This document shows positions 1-10,867 of a stretch of 64,000 bases of DNA, piece by piece. Position 1 is the stretch's first letter, and each line of letters starts with the position of its first letter. The stretch is from Argyresthia goedartella (lineage: Eukaryota; Arthropoda; Insecta; Lepidoptera; Argyresthiidae): contig OX463808.1 of the NCBI GenBank assembly GCA_949825045.1, positions 24,055,674 through 24,119,673 on the forward strand, in the 5' to 3' direction. Both the position numbers and the translations under genes were made by a program. The notes under the pieces were generated by a model. The model saw nothing but the letters and a program-made list of their open reading frames with translations. It did not search any database and had not been told where the DNA came from.

Positions 1-132
1 GCAGGATCGAAGCCTGCTGAGCGTCGAACAGATGTACGAGGACGTCTCTCAGGACCACGCCAAGAAAACTGTGACCATGGAGTCCCACCCGCACCTCTCA
101 GGGCCTAGCATGGCGTCTGTGCACCCTTGCAG
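1..132 (+). CDS. Atg3: Atg3 penultimate exon (partial at window start)
   Basis: Atg3 is the E2-like enzyme that transfers Atg8/LC3 to phosphatidylethanolamine during autophagosome formation. Reading from base 2, the exon encodes the conserved stretch with [17 protein letters not shown] and ends in SVHPC plus two bases of an Arg codon. The Cys codon at 128-130 lies in the HPC motif that carries the catalytic thioester cysteine of this family. The donor is GT at 133-134 (AG|GTAAAT). The split codon AG + A is completed by the exon at 15028. Upstream exons lie left of the window. Confidence 0.93.
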
Positions 133-225
133 GTAAATACTGCACATACATTCAGTTCGAATGTTTTTCTTTTCCGCTTGACTTTTCTCGGTTTTAGACT
201 CTGAAATTCGTTTTTAACATGATAA

Positions 226-436
226 TAAATAATAAATATTAGAGGACAATCCTACACAAATCGAACTAGACGACGACATATTTAATAGAGATAAATAATT
301 ATTTAAATATAGTAAACATCCAAGACTAAGAAACAAATATTCATGCTCATCACACAAATATTTCCCCTTACCAGGATTTGAACCCAGAACCGTCAGCTTC
401 GTAGGCAGGGTGACTACCCGCTAGGCTTAACCGGTC
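226..436 (-). repeat. tRNA-derived SINE (lepidopteran type)
   Basis: On the minus strand the 5' part carries a tRNA-like pol III promoter. The B box is GGTTCAAATCC (complement of bases near 373-386) and an A-box-like TAGCGGGTAGT lies about 40 bases upstream. It is followed by an AT-rich body resembling the GAATATTTGTTTCTTAG tails seen in lepidopteran SINEs. Boundaries are approximate. It lies in the Atg3 intron, antisense to the gene. Confidence 0.6.
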
Positions 437-740
437 GTCGTTATAAACTCCTAGACAGTTCAAAATTCAAATTTATTTATTACTGTAGATATTTACATAT
501 ATAATTGTTTGCCTCTTCTCTACATTGGACCACTGTGGGAGAAGTAGGGCGCAGAAACTCCTACAGATTGATTTTTAGATCTTATTCAAAAATTGTTTCT
601 AACCTAACCTAGCCTAATATAATCTAGAAGGAAGTTTATAAATTTCCTAGGAAATTTATAAACTTGCGGGTCGTATTATTTTCCGGTGACATATACAAGC
701 ACAATTGGGTACTGTAGTACCCAAAAACCCGTTATAGATA

Positions 741-1484
741 CAGTGGACCCCCGGTAATCCGGCCCCTGTCTAATCCGGCGCCCCCTGTAATCCGACGTGA
801 CAAAATTATGTTTGACAATCTTTGCTAATATGTATGTATAGGTATAGATCACGCAAGTTTGAACAGGCCACAACTCGTACGCGCCACCGCTATTGTGCTC
901 GGCGCGTATGCATTGTTTTACTTAGTTTGAATTGATAGCGGTACGGCTGCTCCACAAGTCACAGATCAAGACGCAGTTAACGCGTTTGAGCTAGGTTTAC
1001 AATGGGCTGAAGAGAATGGTACATCCTACAACGAACTTTTACTTTTGAGAAGACTGAGGGACAAAGCTCTGATCTCGCGTTATAACAACCTTAAACAAAA
1101 AAAATTGATGAATATTTCAAAGCTTCATAATTTGATATAGTATTCACTACATGATTTTGATTAATAATTCTTGATTATTTTGGTAGATATGTATGTATGT
1201 GCATTTATGCTTATTTTTATAATAAAACGTAAGCTCTCAATTGTTATTTAATTTACTAAATTCGACTTACATAAATTAAGTCTGATTTGTACTTCAAAGT
1301 ATGTACATACATATGTACGTATAATATATTGACTCTCGTCATTAGATATGTAATTTGTCGGATTACAAGGTACTCTTTCGTAAAAAAATCCGGACTATAG
1401 GGGTCTTAGGCAGTGCTCTATAATCCGACAAATTCGATAGTCCGACACTGCCCTGCATAATGTTTGCCGGATTACGGTCCACTG
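741..1484 (+). mobile_element. Tigger/pogo-like DNA transposon, internal deletion derivative
   Basis: The element begins CAGTGGACCCCCGGTAATCC and ends with the inverted counterpart CGGATTACGGTCCACTG. It is flanked by TA on both sides (739-740, 1485-1486), the Tc1/mariner target-site signature. Subterminal TAATCCG/GTCCGA motifs recur at both ends. Only a short coding remnant (931-1140) survives, so this is a non-autonomous derivative. Confidence 0.8.
931..1140 (+). pseudogene. Tigger-type transposase C-terminal remnant
   Basis: A 69-codon open stretch ends in TAG and contains AFELGLQWAEENGTSYNELL followed by LLRRLRDKAL. This is the pattern of the C-terminal helix region of pogo/Tigger/jerky-like DDE transposases. 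It lacks a start codon and the catalytic core. It sits between the TIRs of the 741-1484 element. Confidence 0.65.
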
Positions 1485-1559
1485 TATTATAATTATTTCA
1501 ATTAATAAGCAGGAATAAATAATTACAAAATTATGAACAGTATGTTCTGTGTTTCGTTA

Positions 1560-2769
1560 GAATAACCCCATAGAGTCCCGTCATTTAAGTTATCTTGAAC
1601 ATTGTAAATCCCTTTTATGATCTGGCCGACCATTTCATGAAATGGTCAGAAAGGGTTGAATTTGATGAAACATGTCTTTTAAAAGCATTTATTCTATACC
1701 TAATGTTTTTTGTGATATCCATGTCGAACTATCACGAAGACTTTAGTCTTCACCTAGGCTACCGCAGTGTTTGTTGCCTAAAAGATTTATTCGTTCACTG
1801 ATAGTTCTAATTCAACCATGGTTGTCCGTTTCAAGATACAACAAAAGTACTAAACTTTTGTAGAGAAGTTTTTAAAAGTTTGGCAAATAATTATTTTCAA
1901 AAAGTACTTCAAAGAGAAGTGAGACAACAGGAATATCTGAAAAGAGCTTACGAAATATTCATGAAGGAAAATGACTCAAATTGCAATAAGGAAAATACCA
2001 AGACGAGTAGATCCAAACATAAAAGATCGGCTGAAACTAGATGTTATCGATTATTGTGTAATACGGCGGATGATATATGATTTCCACAAGAGGTTTTAAG
2101 AACTCCCTACTCTCAAGTCATTAGGGAATAGACTAATAGAAGACATCGGTTTCAAAGGATCAGTTGCAACTCTTTTAAAAAGAATAAAATATATTAGACA
2201 AATCCGGAAAGTAAGAGCTGTTGGTAAAACTTTTATTTTAGTGTGTTTAGTGTCAATATATATTATATTCACACTAAACACACTAAAATAAAAGTTGGAC
2301 AGATTCAGATAAAAAAAGTTTAAAACAACTCATTTCCAAATGTCAACGATTTATAATTAATTGTACACGTCGGTAACGAAAAGGGATTCGTGCCAGGAGC
2401 TCTCTTACTAGATCAGGCCGCGGACTCCGACGGAGATTATTACGAGGAAATGAACTGGGAGAAATTGTAAGTGGTTGCGAATACAACTGATACCTAATTT
2501 ACTGCATGATAGCGTCGTTGTAATTGATAACGCGTCTTGTCATAATACACTTGTAGAAAAGCCACCTAATTCAAATAGCAGAAAAGGAGATATGAGTACA
2601 TGGCTAGAAAGACACCCACAATATCCCTTTTGCAGCTGGTGCCTGAACTAAATGATGTAATAAAACGCCACAATGAAAATAGTTCCGAATTAAATGTGAT
2701 AAAGTCTTGCGAGAGCATGTTCATTGGCCACACTGCAGTTTGTTTGCCTCCGTATTATCCGGAATTTAG
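1560..2769 (+). pseudogene. Degenerate DDE_3 (Tc1/mariner/IS630-type) transposase, interrupted
   Basis: Stop-riddled but recognisable pieces of a DDE_3 transposase run along the plus strand. They include an IRRMIYDFHKRF-like segment near 2050, GFVPGALLLDQ at about 2385-2415, a DYYEEMNWEKL block, VVVIDNASCHN-like residues near 2520-2550, SRKGDMSTWLERHPQYP near 2580-2630 and LPPYYPEF at 2747-2768, where LPPYHPDLNPIE would be expected. The frame is cut at 2769 by the poly(T) end of the Jockey-like LINE, so that element jumped into this gene. A perfect palindrome (2229-2295) also interrupts it. Confidence 0.6.
2229..2295. repeat. Perfect 25-bp inverted repeat with 17-base AT loop
   Basis: Bases 2229-2253 are the exact reverse complement of 2271-2295, separated by an AT-rich spacer. 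It lies inside the degenerate DDE_3 transposase. It may be a tiny palindromic MITE or a snap-back duplication. Confidence 0.85.
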
Positions 2770-2887
2770 TTTTTTTTTTTTTTGTATTATTGATCGCGAT
2801 CAGCCTCCGGCCATGGCTTGTCAGTTTTTGGCGGGTTGGGGTATTCCTCCACTGAGGGAAACGCCCATTAAATTCTGTTTATGGACT

Positions 2888-5800
2888 CTACACCCTTTTG
2901 TGTAGCTCCAAGATATTATGTCTTTTTAGCCTCTTTTTGGGCCTAGGCTCTGTGAGCTTTGCAGCCAGTATGTTAGGGTGCTTAGCAAGCCGTTTTGTAT
3001 AGGACTGTTCCAGGGCAACAATTTCCTCTTTCACTGTGTTGATCCTTAGGGTTTGGTGTAGCTCTGTGTTCCGTATATACCATGGAGCTGTTGATATGCT
3101 TTTCAGCACCGCATTTTGCATTCGTTGGATGATGTTGATGTTTGAGTCTGATGCGCTGCCCCAGAGCTGTATTCCATATGTCCATATCGGTTTGATTACT
3201 GCTTTGTATACCATCAGTTTGTTGCTTAGCGATAATTTAGATTTTCTTCCTAGGAGCCAGTACAGGGACTTGAATCTAAGGTTTGCTGCATCTCTTTTGG
3301 TTTTGATATGTTTTTTCCAAATAAATCTGCGGTCCAGGTCGATACCAAGGTATTTGACGGTGTCTTGGTGTGGGAGTATTTGGTCTCCAAGTCTCACTGG
3401 AGGGCAGTTCCCTCTCCGTAGGGTGAACGTGATATGAGTAGACTTTGAGGCGCATGCTTTTATTCTCCAGGTCTTCAGCCATTCATCTATATTATTCAGA
3501 GCAACCTGAAGGTTTGCTGATGCTTGACAGGGGTCAGTGCTGCTACACAGTAGGGCTGTGTCATCTGCAAATGTAGCTGTTGTTACTTCAGGTGTCTGGG
3601 GTAGATCAGCAGTGTATATAGTGTAGAGGATAGGGCCAAGGACTGATCCCTGAGGGACTCCAGCTTTGATGTCAATCAGCTTACAGGTGCTGTCCGTCTC
3701 TCTTACTTGGAATAATCTACTTGTAAGGTATGATTCAAATAGAAGAAAGTAGCTGTGCGGGAGTGCTTGCTTTATTTTACATAGCAGTCCTCTGTGCCAT
3801 ACTCGGTCAAATGCTTGCTGCACATCCAGGAACGCTGCTGAGCAATACTCCTTGCGCTCTAGTGTTGACCTTATTTTGTCACATACTCTATGGACCTGCT
3901 CGATTGTTGAATGTTCTTCTCTGAAGCCAAATTGATGGTCTGGTATGACTTGCTTTTCTTTAAGAGCTGGTGTTATTCTTCTCAGTATAAGTTTTTCAAT
4001 TAATTTTGACATGATAGGTAACAAGCTTATTGGTCTATATGATGTCGGTTGATGTTCTGGTTTACCCTGCTTATGTATCATTATGATTTGTGATATTTTC
4101 CACTGTTGTGGAAAGTAGGACAGCCTCAACACAGCATTGAACAGAGTTGTAAGGAAGACAATGCCCTTTCTAGGAAGCTCCAATAGTACCCTTTTTGTTA
4201 TTAAATCGAATCCTGGTGCTTTCTTGTTGTCTAGCCTTCTTATCTCCTGGAGTATTTCCTTCGGGCTTACTGGTTTAGCTGGTAGATCCATCTGAAAGTC
4301 CTGCATTAGTATGTTGTCAATGTGGGATTCGTCATTGTTTGATTTTGGATCATTTGGGACAAACACACTAGCCAGATGAGCACCGAACACGTCTGCTTTA
4401 TCCTGGTTGGTTCTAGCCCAAGAGTTGTCACTTTTCTGAATTGGAGGTTTCTTATGCTGCGGCTTGTTACTTTGTTTCGTTGCTTTCCAGAGTGAGTAGT
4501 TTGTAGCTGGAGTTGATGAGAGACTTTCCATTTGTGATTGAAATGTTAAGTTTTCTGCCTCTTCGATGCACCGTTTTACTTCACGGGCCTTCTTGTTTAA
4601 GGCTGTTTTATCCTCACGAAGTCTGCTTGTGTGCCAAATTCAGCGCAGTCTTCGCTTTTCCAGTACCATGGATTTTATTTCAGACGGTAGATTCCTTACT
4701 TTGGGCTTGCGATCCTCGTTTGTTGGTGTATTTTTCCAACATGCTACCTGTATAGTATTGGTGAAGTGCTTAACATTTTCTTCTAGGTCTTCATGTGATT
4801 TGATTTTGACATTCAGGGTTGTGTTATCTTCTATGCAGTCCCGATATCCTAGCCAGTCTGTTCTCTCATTGTGCAAGTAGTTTGACTTTGCACTGTTTAT
4901 TATTATGGTACTCATTGTTAGTAGCACCGGTGAGTGGCTTGTTGCTCCATCAAGACATGACTCCGCCAAGAAATAGTTTCGCGATAGTCCTTTAATGACG
5001 AAAAAGTCGATGAGATCAGGAATCTTGTTGGGGTCAGTTGGCCAGTTTGTTGGTTCATTCGTAGATAAAGTTAGAATGTTCACCTTGTCCAGGCTTTTTT
5101 TCAGTTCTCTTCCACGCGTTGTTATCAAACGAGAGCCCCAGTGTGTATGTTTCGAGTTCCAGTCTCCTCCCGCTATGTAGCGTCCACGTAGGGTTTCAAG
5201 GTACTCGGTGAACATAGCTTCTGTAATCTTGTGTTTTGGAGGGCAGTAGATGGAGGATATATTTAGATATCCTGCCTTGTCCTCTATTGCAATTGTTGTT
5301 GCCTGTATATGAGCAGTTCTGAAGGGAGATAGTGGGTGATGTTTAATCGATTCCTTTATGATTATTGCAGTACCGCCATGCGCTGTTCCATCTGGGTGAT
5401 TTGTTGAGTAGATTTGGTACCTGGCTATATTGAATATTGAACGGCTGGTGAAGTGCGTTTCTGATATTAATAGCACATCTAGTTGGTTCACCTTGTCCAG
5501 GCTTTTTTTCAGTTCTCTTCCACGCGTTGTTATCAAACGAGAGCCCCAGTGTGTATGTTTCGAGTTCCAGTCTCCTCCCGCTATGTAGCGTCCACCTAGG
5601 GTTTCAAGGTACTCGGTGAACATAGCTTCTGTAATCTTGTGTTTTGGAGGGCAGTAGATGGAGGATATATTTAGATATCCTGCCTTGTCCTCTATTGCAA
5701 TTGTTGTTGCCTGTATATGAGCTGTTCTGAAGGGAGATAGTGGGTGATGTTTAATCGATTCCTTTATGATTATTGCAGTACCGCCATGCGCTGTTCCATC

Positions 5801-6385
5801 TGGGTGATTTGTTGAGTAGATTTGGTACCTGGCTATATTGAATATTGAACGGCTGGTGAAGTGCGTTTCTGATATTAATAGCACATCTAGTTGGTTCACC
5901 TTGTCCAGGCTTTTTTTCAGTTCTCTTCCACGCGTTGTTATCAAACGAGAGCCCCAGTGTGTATGTTTCGAGTTCCAGTCTCCTCCCGCTATGTAGCGTC
6001 CACCTAGGGTTTCAAGGTACTCGGTGAACATAGCTTCTGTAATCTTGTGCTTTGGAGGGCAGTAGATGGAGGATATATTTAGATATCCTGCCTGGTCCTC
6101 TATTGCAATTGTTGTTGCCTGTATATGAGCAGTTCTGAAGGGAGATAGTGGGTGATGTTTAATCGATTCCTTTATGATTATTGCAGTACCGCCATGCGCT
6201 GTTCCATCTGGGTGATTTGTTGAGTAGATTTGGTACCTGGCTATATTGAATATTGAACGGCTGGTGAAGTGCGTTTCTGATATTAATAGCACATCTAGTT
6301 GGTTCACTTTCAGAAGAATTTCCACTTCACTCTTATTAGGAGTAAGTCCGTCTATATTCCAGGTAGCAATTCTTAGGGTGTTCAC
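2888..6385 (-). pseudogene. Jockey-like ORF2: AP endonuclease + reverse transcriptase, one in-frame stop
   Basis: The N-terminal half (6385 back to 4640) is an APE-type endonuclease, with LRIATWNIDGL at the start and repeated LLISETHF and GGDWNSKHTHWGS blocks. The C-terminal half (4531 back to 2888) is a reverse transcriptase with SYRPISLLPIMSKL, AFLDVQQAFDRVWH, GVPQGSVLGPILY and the catalytic FADD. Both halves are in one frame, separated only by a TGA at 4640-4642, consistent with a CGA-to-TGA transition. A 408-bp segment of the endonuclease (5081-6304) occurs three times in tandem, adding 272 residues. The frame opens with GTG at 6385 overlapping the ORF1 stop. Confidence 0.87.
5081..6304 (-). 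repeat. 408-bp x 3 in-frame tandem repeat within the LINE endonuclease
   Basis: The motif CACCTTGTCCAGGC recurs at 5081, 5489 and 5897, exactly 408 bases (136 codons) apart. The three units differ at only a handful of positions, for example CGTCCACGTAGG in unit 1 versus CGTCCACCTAGG in units 2 and 3. Each unit spans VNQLDVLLISETHF through GRELKKSLDK. Confidence 0.92.
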
Positions 6386-7651
6386 GGTGAAATCTTGCCG
6401 ACAAGAGTGACTATTATTCCCAGCAGGGTACTAATTTGTTGAAGTAGTGCATCAATTTTTTCAGATTGCTTTATTAGTAATTCTTGTATTGTTGCTATGG
6501 GTTCTTGATTGGTTTGACACGGTAATGGCACTTCTTCATGACTTGTATGTCCGGATTTGAGTACTTCTGCATGAGTACGACGACGGCCCAGAGAGGGAAA
6601 TGATTTTTCGTCTATATTGAATAACTGGCTTTCTTTTTTCGCACTATCCTCCTTGCTGGATGTTGCTGGGCGAATGTTCCTTTTTTGCAGTTTTCTTTTG
6701 GCAATTTCTTGGTATATTTCACAACCTTTGTAATTGGCTGGATGGTTTCCTAGGCATAAAGCACATTTGGCAGGTGAATTTCTGTCCATCCTTGGACATT
6801 CTGATGTCTTGTGGCCCTGTGCACATTTCACACAACGGTAGGGCCTGAGACAGTTGTTCTTTGTGTGGCCGTACTGCTGGCATCGCATACACTGGACTAC
6901 AGTCTTACTTTTGCGTGGCTCTTCTATGGTAACAGAGGTGTTAAAGATGTATTTATTTTTTCTTATTTCAGCATTGTTGCCACTTGGTTCCAGGTTCACA
7001 AAAAAAGTGGAAGATGGTTTTTTTGATGGTCCAATTCTCGCATTGATTATTTCTCCTCTGACCTTATTGCCTGTTTTTTCTATTTCTTCAATAATGGCTT
7101 CATGTGGAGTGGTATGGTGTAGGTGCCTTATCACAATGCGGTGGCATTTTTCTTCCTTACTTGTAAATGTATGGCCAATCAGTTGCTTTTCTCTCACTAA
7201 ATTCATTAGCTTTTTATATGTCTCTGCCGAACTGCAAGTGACCCGCAGCTGGTTTTGGTTAACAATCTTGATATTAAATTCACTCTTGGTCAGAATTGAC
7301 ATCTTCTATTCCATACAGGATAAGTGGTGGGGGTCTACTTTCTTTTCTGCTTTCCTCATCGACGGTGAGCAGTGAGAAACTGTTGTTGGTTGGTATCACA
7401 GAGGCGGGCGGGGAATTGGATGGTCGTGGACGCTTGTTACGGGCACATGGTGAAGTTGAAGCACCATCTTTTAGCACACGCAGTGGTGGAACCTTCTGCC
7501 ATTCCGGATTAGTCTTATTTGAACTGTCCTGGCTTTCTAATTCTATTAGACCATTATTTGTTTTTGTTTGTGTATTGAAGAAGCTTCTATGGAAGGTTTG
7601 TTGGTAGTATTTTTTTGAGGGGGCACCTGGATCATGTGTGTCACTACTCAT
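6382..7651 (-). pseudogene. Jockey-like ORF1 (gag-like) with CCHC knuckles, one frameshift
   Basis: The N-terminal part (7651 back to 7280) and the remainder (7302 back to 6382) overlap in different frames, so one frameshift lies near 7280-7302. The second part carries three consecutive zinc knuckles: CMRCQQYGHTKNNC, CVKCAQGHKTSEC and CALCLGNHPANYKGC. This triple-knuckle layout is typical of nucleic-acid-binding ORF1 proteins in the Jockey group. Its TGA overlaps the first codon of ORF2, suggesting stop-start coupling. Confidence 0.82.
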
Positions 7652-7905
7652 TTTGACTGGTTTTTGTTGTGTACAGGATTATTTCTTCCTGGTTTTGTGC
7701 ATTTTCCGCCAGAAAATTGGTTATAAGTTTTTGGGGGTAGTTTCACTTCACTTGGTAATGATGTGGATATGATGGGCTATTTTTCGCAACTTGATCGTTA
7801 TTATAACTGAATAACAGTTTCACTGTATTATTTGTGATTTGGTCTTAGTTTTCACGTGGTTTTCACTTTGTAAACTCTAAGAAATACATTTTTCGCAATA
7901 AAATT

Positions 7906-8350
7906 TTCGGAGCTAAATGTTACACATTTGACAGCTGAGGTTAATTTTTAATACTATATGGTAAGTATTATTGTAATAAATATGCAGCAATGTATATTTT
8001 CTTCCGATCTTTGCCGATGAAAGCCGAGAAGTGTAGAGCGGTAAAGAAATAATAATTGTATTGGACATCCAACTGATATTATAAATGTGATAGTGAGTTT
8101 GTGAGTTTGAATGTTTGTTACTCAATCACTATGATTGGGACGTCAAACATGCATTGAAGGGGATCCAGCGGAGTATTATTACCAGTGATGTCGATATATT
8201 TTGATTCCCACATGATACAGGGTATCCTAGTGTGGGGGTAATATATGACGTTCCACAGGTAAAGGTACTTTACGGGAGATAAGCGCTGTTGGGTGACTTT
8301 TGTTTTAATACATTGTGGTCCTATTAATACAATATTCAATATATCAAGTT
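7906..8350. other. Unassigned intronic stretch
   Basis: AT-rich sequence between the LINE 5' end and the BEL/Pao block. Only short fortuitous ORFs are present. The first bases could be the displaced end of the interrupted DDE_3 transposase, but I could not confirm this. Confidence 0.4.
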
Positions 8351-8379
8351 TGTTTAATATTTATGCTTCGGAACGCACC
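8351..8379 (+). repeat. 29-bp match to the start of the LTR at 13677
   Basis: The segment beginning TGTTTAATATTTATGC is identical to 13677-13705. It is followed within 15 bases by CCACGCCTTAACCG, which also resembles the end of that LTR. It looks like the remnant of a second LTR of the plus-strand BEL piece. Confidence 0.6.
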
Positions 8380-8399
8380 AAAATGTTAAATTCCACGCC

Positions 8400-10476
8400 T
8401 TAACCGATCTGGCAGTCCGTCCAAGCGTAGACCGTATCTTCTAACGCTATTGACCCACGAAGAACCGTCATCGTGTGGTTGACCAGACGAGTCAGGAGAG
8501 CCGCTCCTGAAAGCTCTAATTTGGGAATGGTCAGGCGAGTGCGCAACGGCGCAACCTTGCTCTTGGCCATGACCAACCGCACATCAACCTCCCCCGAGGA
8601 GTCGACCGTACGCAGATACACCGCAGCTCCGTAGCCCTTCTCCGAGGCATCGCAAAACCCATGCAGGGTGGCGGTGTATCGTTTGGTGGGGACCAACCTC
8701 CGTGGCAGTGAAATCCGATTGATGCCAGGGAGGGTCGAAAAGAACGAGTCCCATTCTGAGCTCAATGACCCGCCGATCGGGTCGTCCCATTTCAGCTCAG
8801 CAGACCACAATTGCTGCATAAAACACTTGAGCTGAAATGTTACCGGGGTGATCCACCCGTTTGGATCAAATGTCCTTTCAACGGTGGCTAGGACAGCCAC
8901 CGTTGAAAGTACGTTCCGTTTCGTCCAGACCTTCGGGGAGTCCAACTCGACCCGATACGAAAACATGTCTGACACCGGCTGGTACTGGACGCCTAATACC
9001 GACAACATATTCGGATTTTCCAGATTTTCGAAAATGTGGGGATCCTGCTGGTAGTCATCCGCAAGACCAGACAGTAACTCTGGAGAGTTCGACATCCATT
9101 TCCGGAGCTCGTAACCTCCACCCCGTAAGAGCTCAACTAGCTCGTCCCGTCGAGCGAGCGCCTCCTCTACGAAATCTGCACCGCTACAGATATCGTCCAC
9201 TTAGAGATCCTGCTCCAGGATCGCTGCTCCTCTAGGGAAATTTAACCGTTCTCGATCCGCTAACTCCCGCAGAGTGCGAATCGCCAAATAAGGACTAGAC
9301 CGTAGCCCGTACGTGTTGGTGTTCAGCTCGTACACCCTGATGGGCTGATCTGGGCTCTCTCGCCACAGTATCAGCTGATACCGTCTATCGTCAGGGTGAA
9401 TGACCGTCTGCCTAAACATCATCCGGATGTCAGCTACAAACACAACATTGTGTCGACGGAACCGTGTGATAACATCCGCGATGTCATGGTTCAACTTCGG
9501 CCCTGAATGCAAACACTGGTTCAGGTTCATGCCGTTAGATGTTGATGCCGATCCATCGAACACTACCCGTATTTTGCCCTCCGGGGTCCGCGTGATGAGG
9601 CAGGAAGCAGTGGTCTTCACGCTTCCAGTCGATACCCGAAACCGACATGTGGCCGAGCGACTCGTATTCCCGCATGAAATCGACGTACTTCTGCCGGAAA
9701 ATCCCGTCACGCTTCATGCGTCGTTCCATCGACAGAAGCCGCGTCTCGGCTGCATGGTGTGAACTGCCCAGCGGTGGGCGATAACTCCGGAATGGAAGAC
9801 GTGTGAGAAATCGACCTGACCGAAGGCGACCAGTATTGTTCCGATAAAACTGTTCACACTCTTCTTCAACCGGGTCCAACCGGCGGACCGTAGGTGGTTC
9901 CTCCACCTCCCAAAACTTCTGTATCACCTCCGAGAGTACAGAACCGAATAAGGGACTACTAGTCGCTAGGCGTGGGGCAGCCGGCATGACCGGACCCATT
10001 ACCGCATGGCCCAGTCTGGTGTTGACCGAAACCAGACCAGTCGCCTGCAACACGTGGACACCTGGCACTAACAGGTATCCCAAGGCATCGACACCCAATA
10101 AAATGTCTACTGGGCCCGGAATATCGAACTCCGGGTCAGCCAGTGACAACCCAGCGACCAACTGTCGCACCGAGGGCGACAACCGTACGTGAGGGTGTGA
10201 GCCCATCACATTAGGCATGACTAATGCCGTGACCGTCAGATTCACCGATGAATCCACCCGTGACGAGAGAGTAATCCGACATACTCCCTTAACGGAACCG
10301 ACTTCCGTGTTCCCAATTCCCCGAATGGAATGTGGATACTCCCTTACCGAAATGCCCAACCGTCTTACAAGGTTGCACGAGACTAAGCACCCCTGGGCCC
10401 CCGAGTCCAATAGTGCTCGTGCCACACAAGATTTGCCGTCCGAACTCCACGCTATCACAGAGGCGGTGGGGAGCAT
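8400..10476 (-). pseudogene. BEL/Pao A pol: protease, RT, RNase H
   Basis: Protease: ARALLDSGAQGCLVSC near the start of the 10476-9535 frame. A frameshift near 9620-9710 leads into RT with IRVVFDGSASTSNGMNLNQ and NTYGLRSSPYLAIRTL. At the catalytic box the codon for the Tyr of YVDD is a TAA (about 9201-9203), so it reads DL-stop-VDDICSGADF. RNase H follows (FCDASEKGYGAAVY; TIPKLELSGAALL; VYAWTDCQI) and is truncated. A 15-bp snap-back insertion lies at 8875-8909. Confidence 0.85.
8875..8909. repeat. 15-bp perfect hairpin inside BEL pol
   Basis: CTTTCAACGGTGGCT at 8875-8889 and its exact reverse complement at 8895-8909 flank a 5-base loop. It adds extra residues inside the otherwise conserved STVARTFDPNGWI-type segment without breaking the frame. 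Confidence 0.85.
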
Positions 10477-10867
10477 GACCGTCTGTGGAGTGGCGGCACC
10501 CTGTAAGTGGGCGGCGTGTCCCTAGCGGGAACCTCCGCGGGATCCGAACCCGCTGAGACCTCCGTCGGCCGTGGAGTAACTCGGCTGCTGATATGCCACC
10601 GGCATATCAGCACCCGAGTATCATATCAGCACGACCGAACCCCGGCTATCCCGCATGTTACCCCCCGCGCTGCCCCCTTCCCCTCGGGGGGGGTCCCGTC
10701 CGCGGGTACCCCAGTCACCCCGTTGGTGACTCCCGTTGCCCGGAGGGGGACTGGGTCCGGCCCTGGTTGGGCCCTGTGGCCGACCAACCTGAGTCCGGCC
10801 CTGGTGACCGTCCGAAGGGCCTGACCGATTCAGGCACGACACTATGTGGTGCTTGCCACCACAGCAC

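Larger units (their letters stand above)
2770..7905 (-). mobile_element. Jockey-like non-LTR retrotransposon (near full length, with triplicated EN)
   Basis: A minus-strand LINE with poly(A) at its 3' end (T-run 2770-2783 on the plus strand), a short 3' UTR, ORF2 (endonuclease plus RT, 6385 back to 2888) and an ORF1 with three zinc knuckles (7651 back to 6382). The 5' end is not sharply defined; I place it near 7905. ORF1 has one frameshift and ORF2 one nonsense codon, so this copy is dead but young. It is inserted within a DDE_3 transposase remnant in the Atg3 intron. Confidence 0.85.

Noticed and set aside
360..430. Possible tRNA gene
   Set aside because: Only pol III box-like sequence with no complete cloverleaf; it continues into a SINE body.
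1595..2080. Two ORFs as possible host genes
   Set aside because: They overlap fragments of a decayed DDE_3 transposase and contain stops in the homologous frame.
8848..9235. Plus-strand ORFs inside BEL A
   Set aside because: They are antisense to a recognisable RT/RNase H frame.
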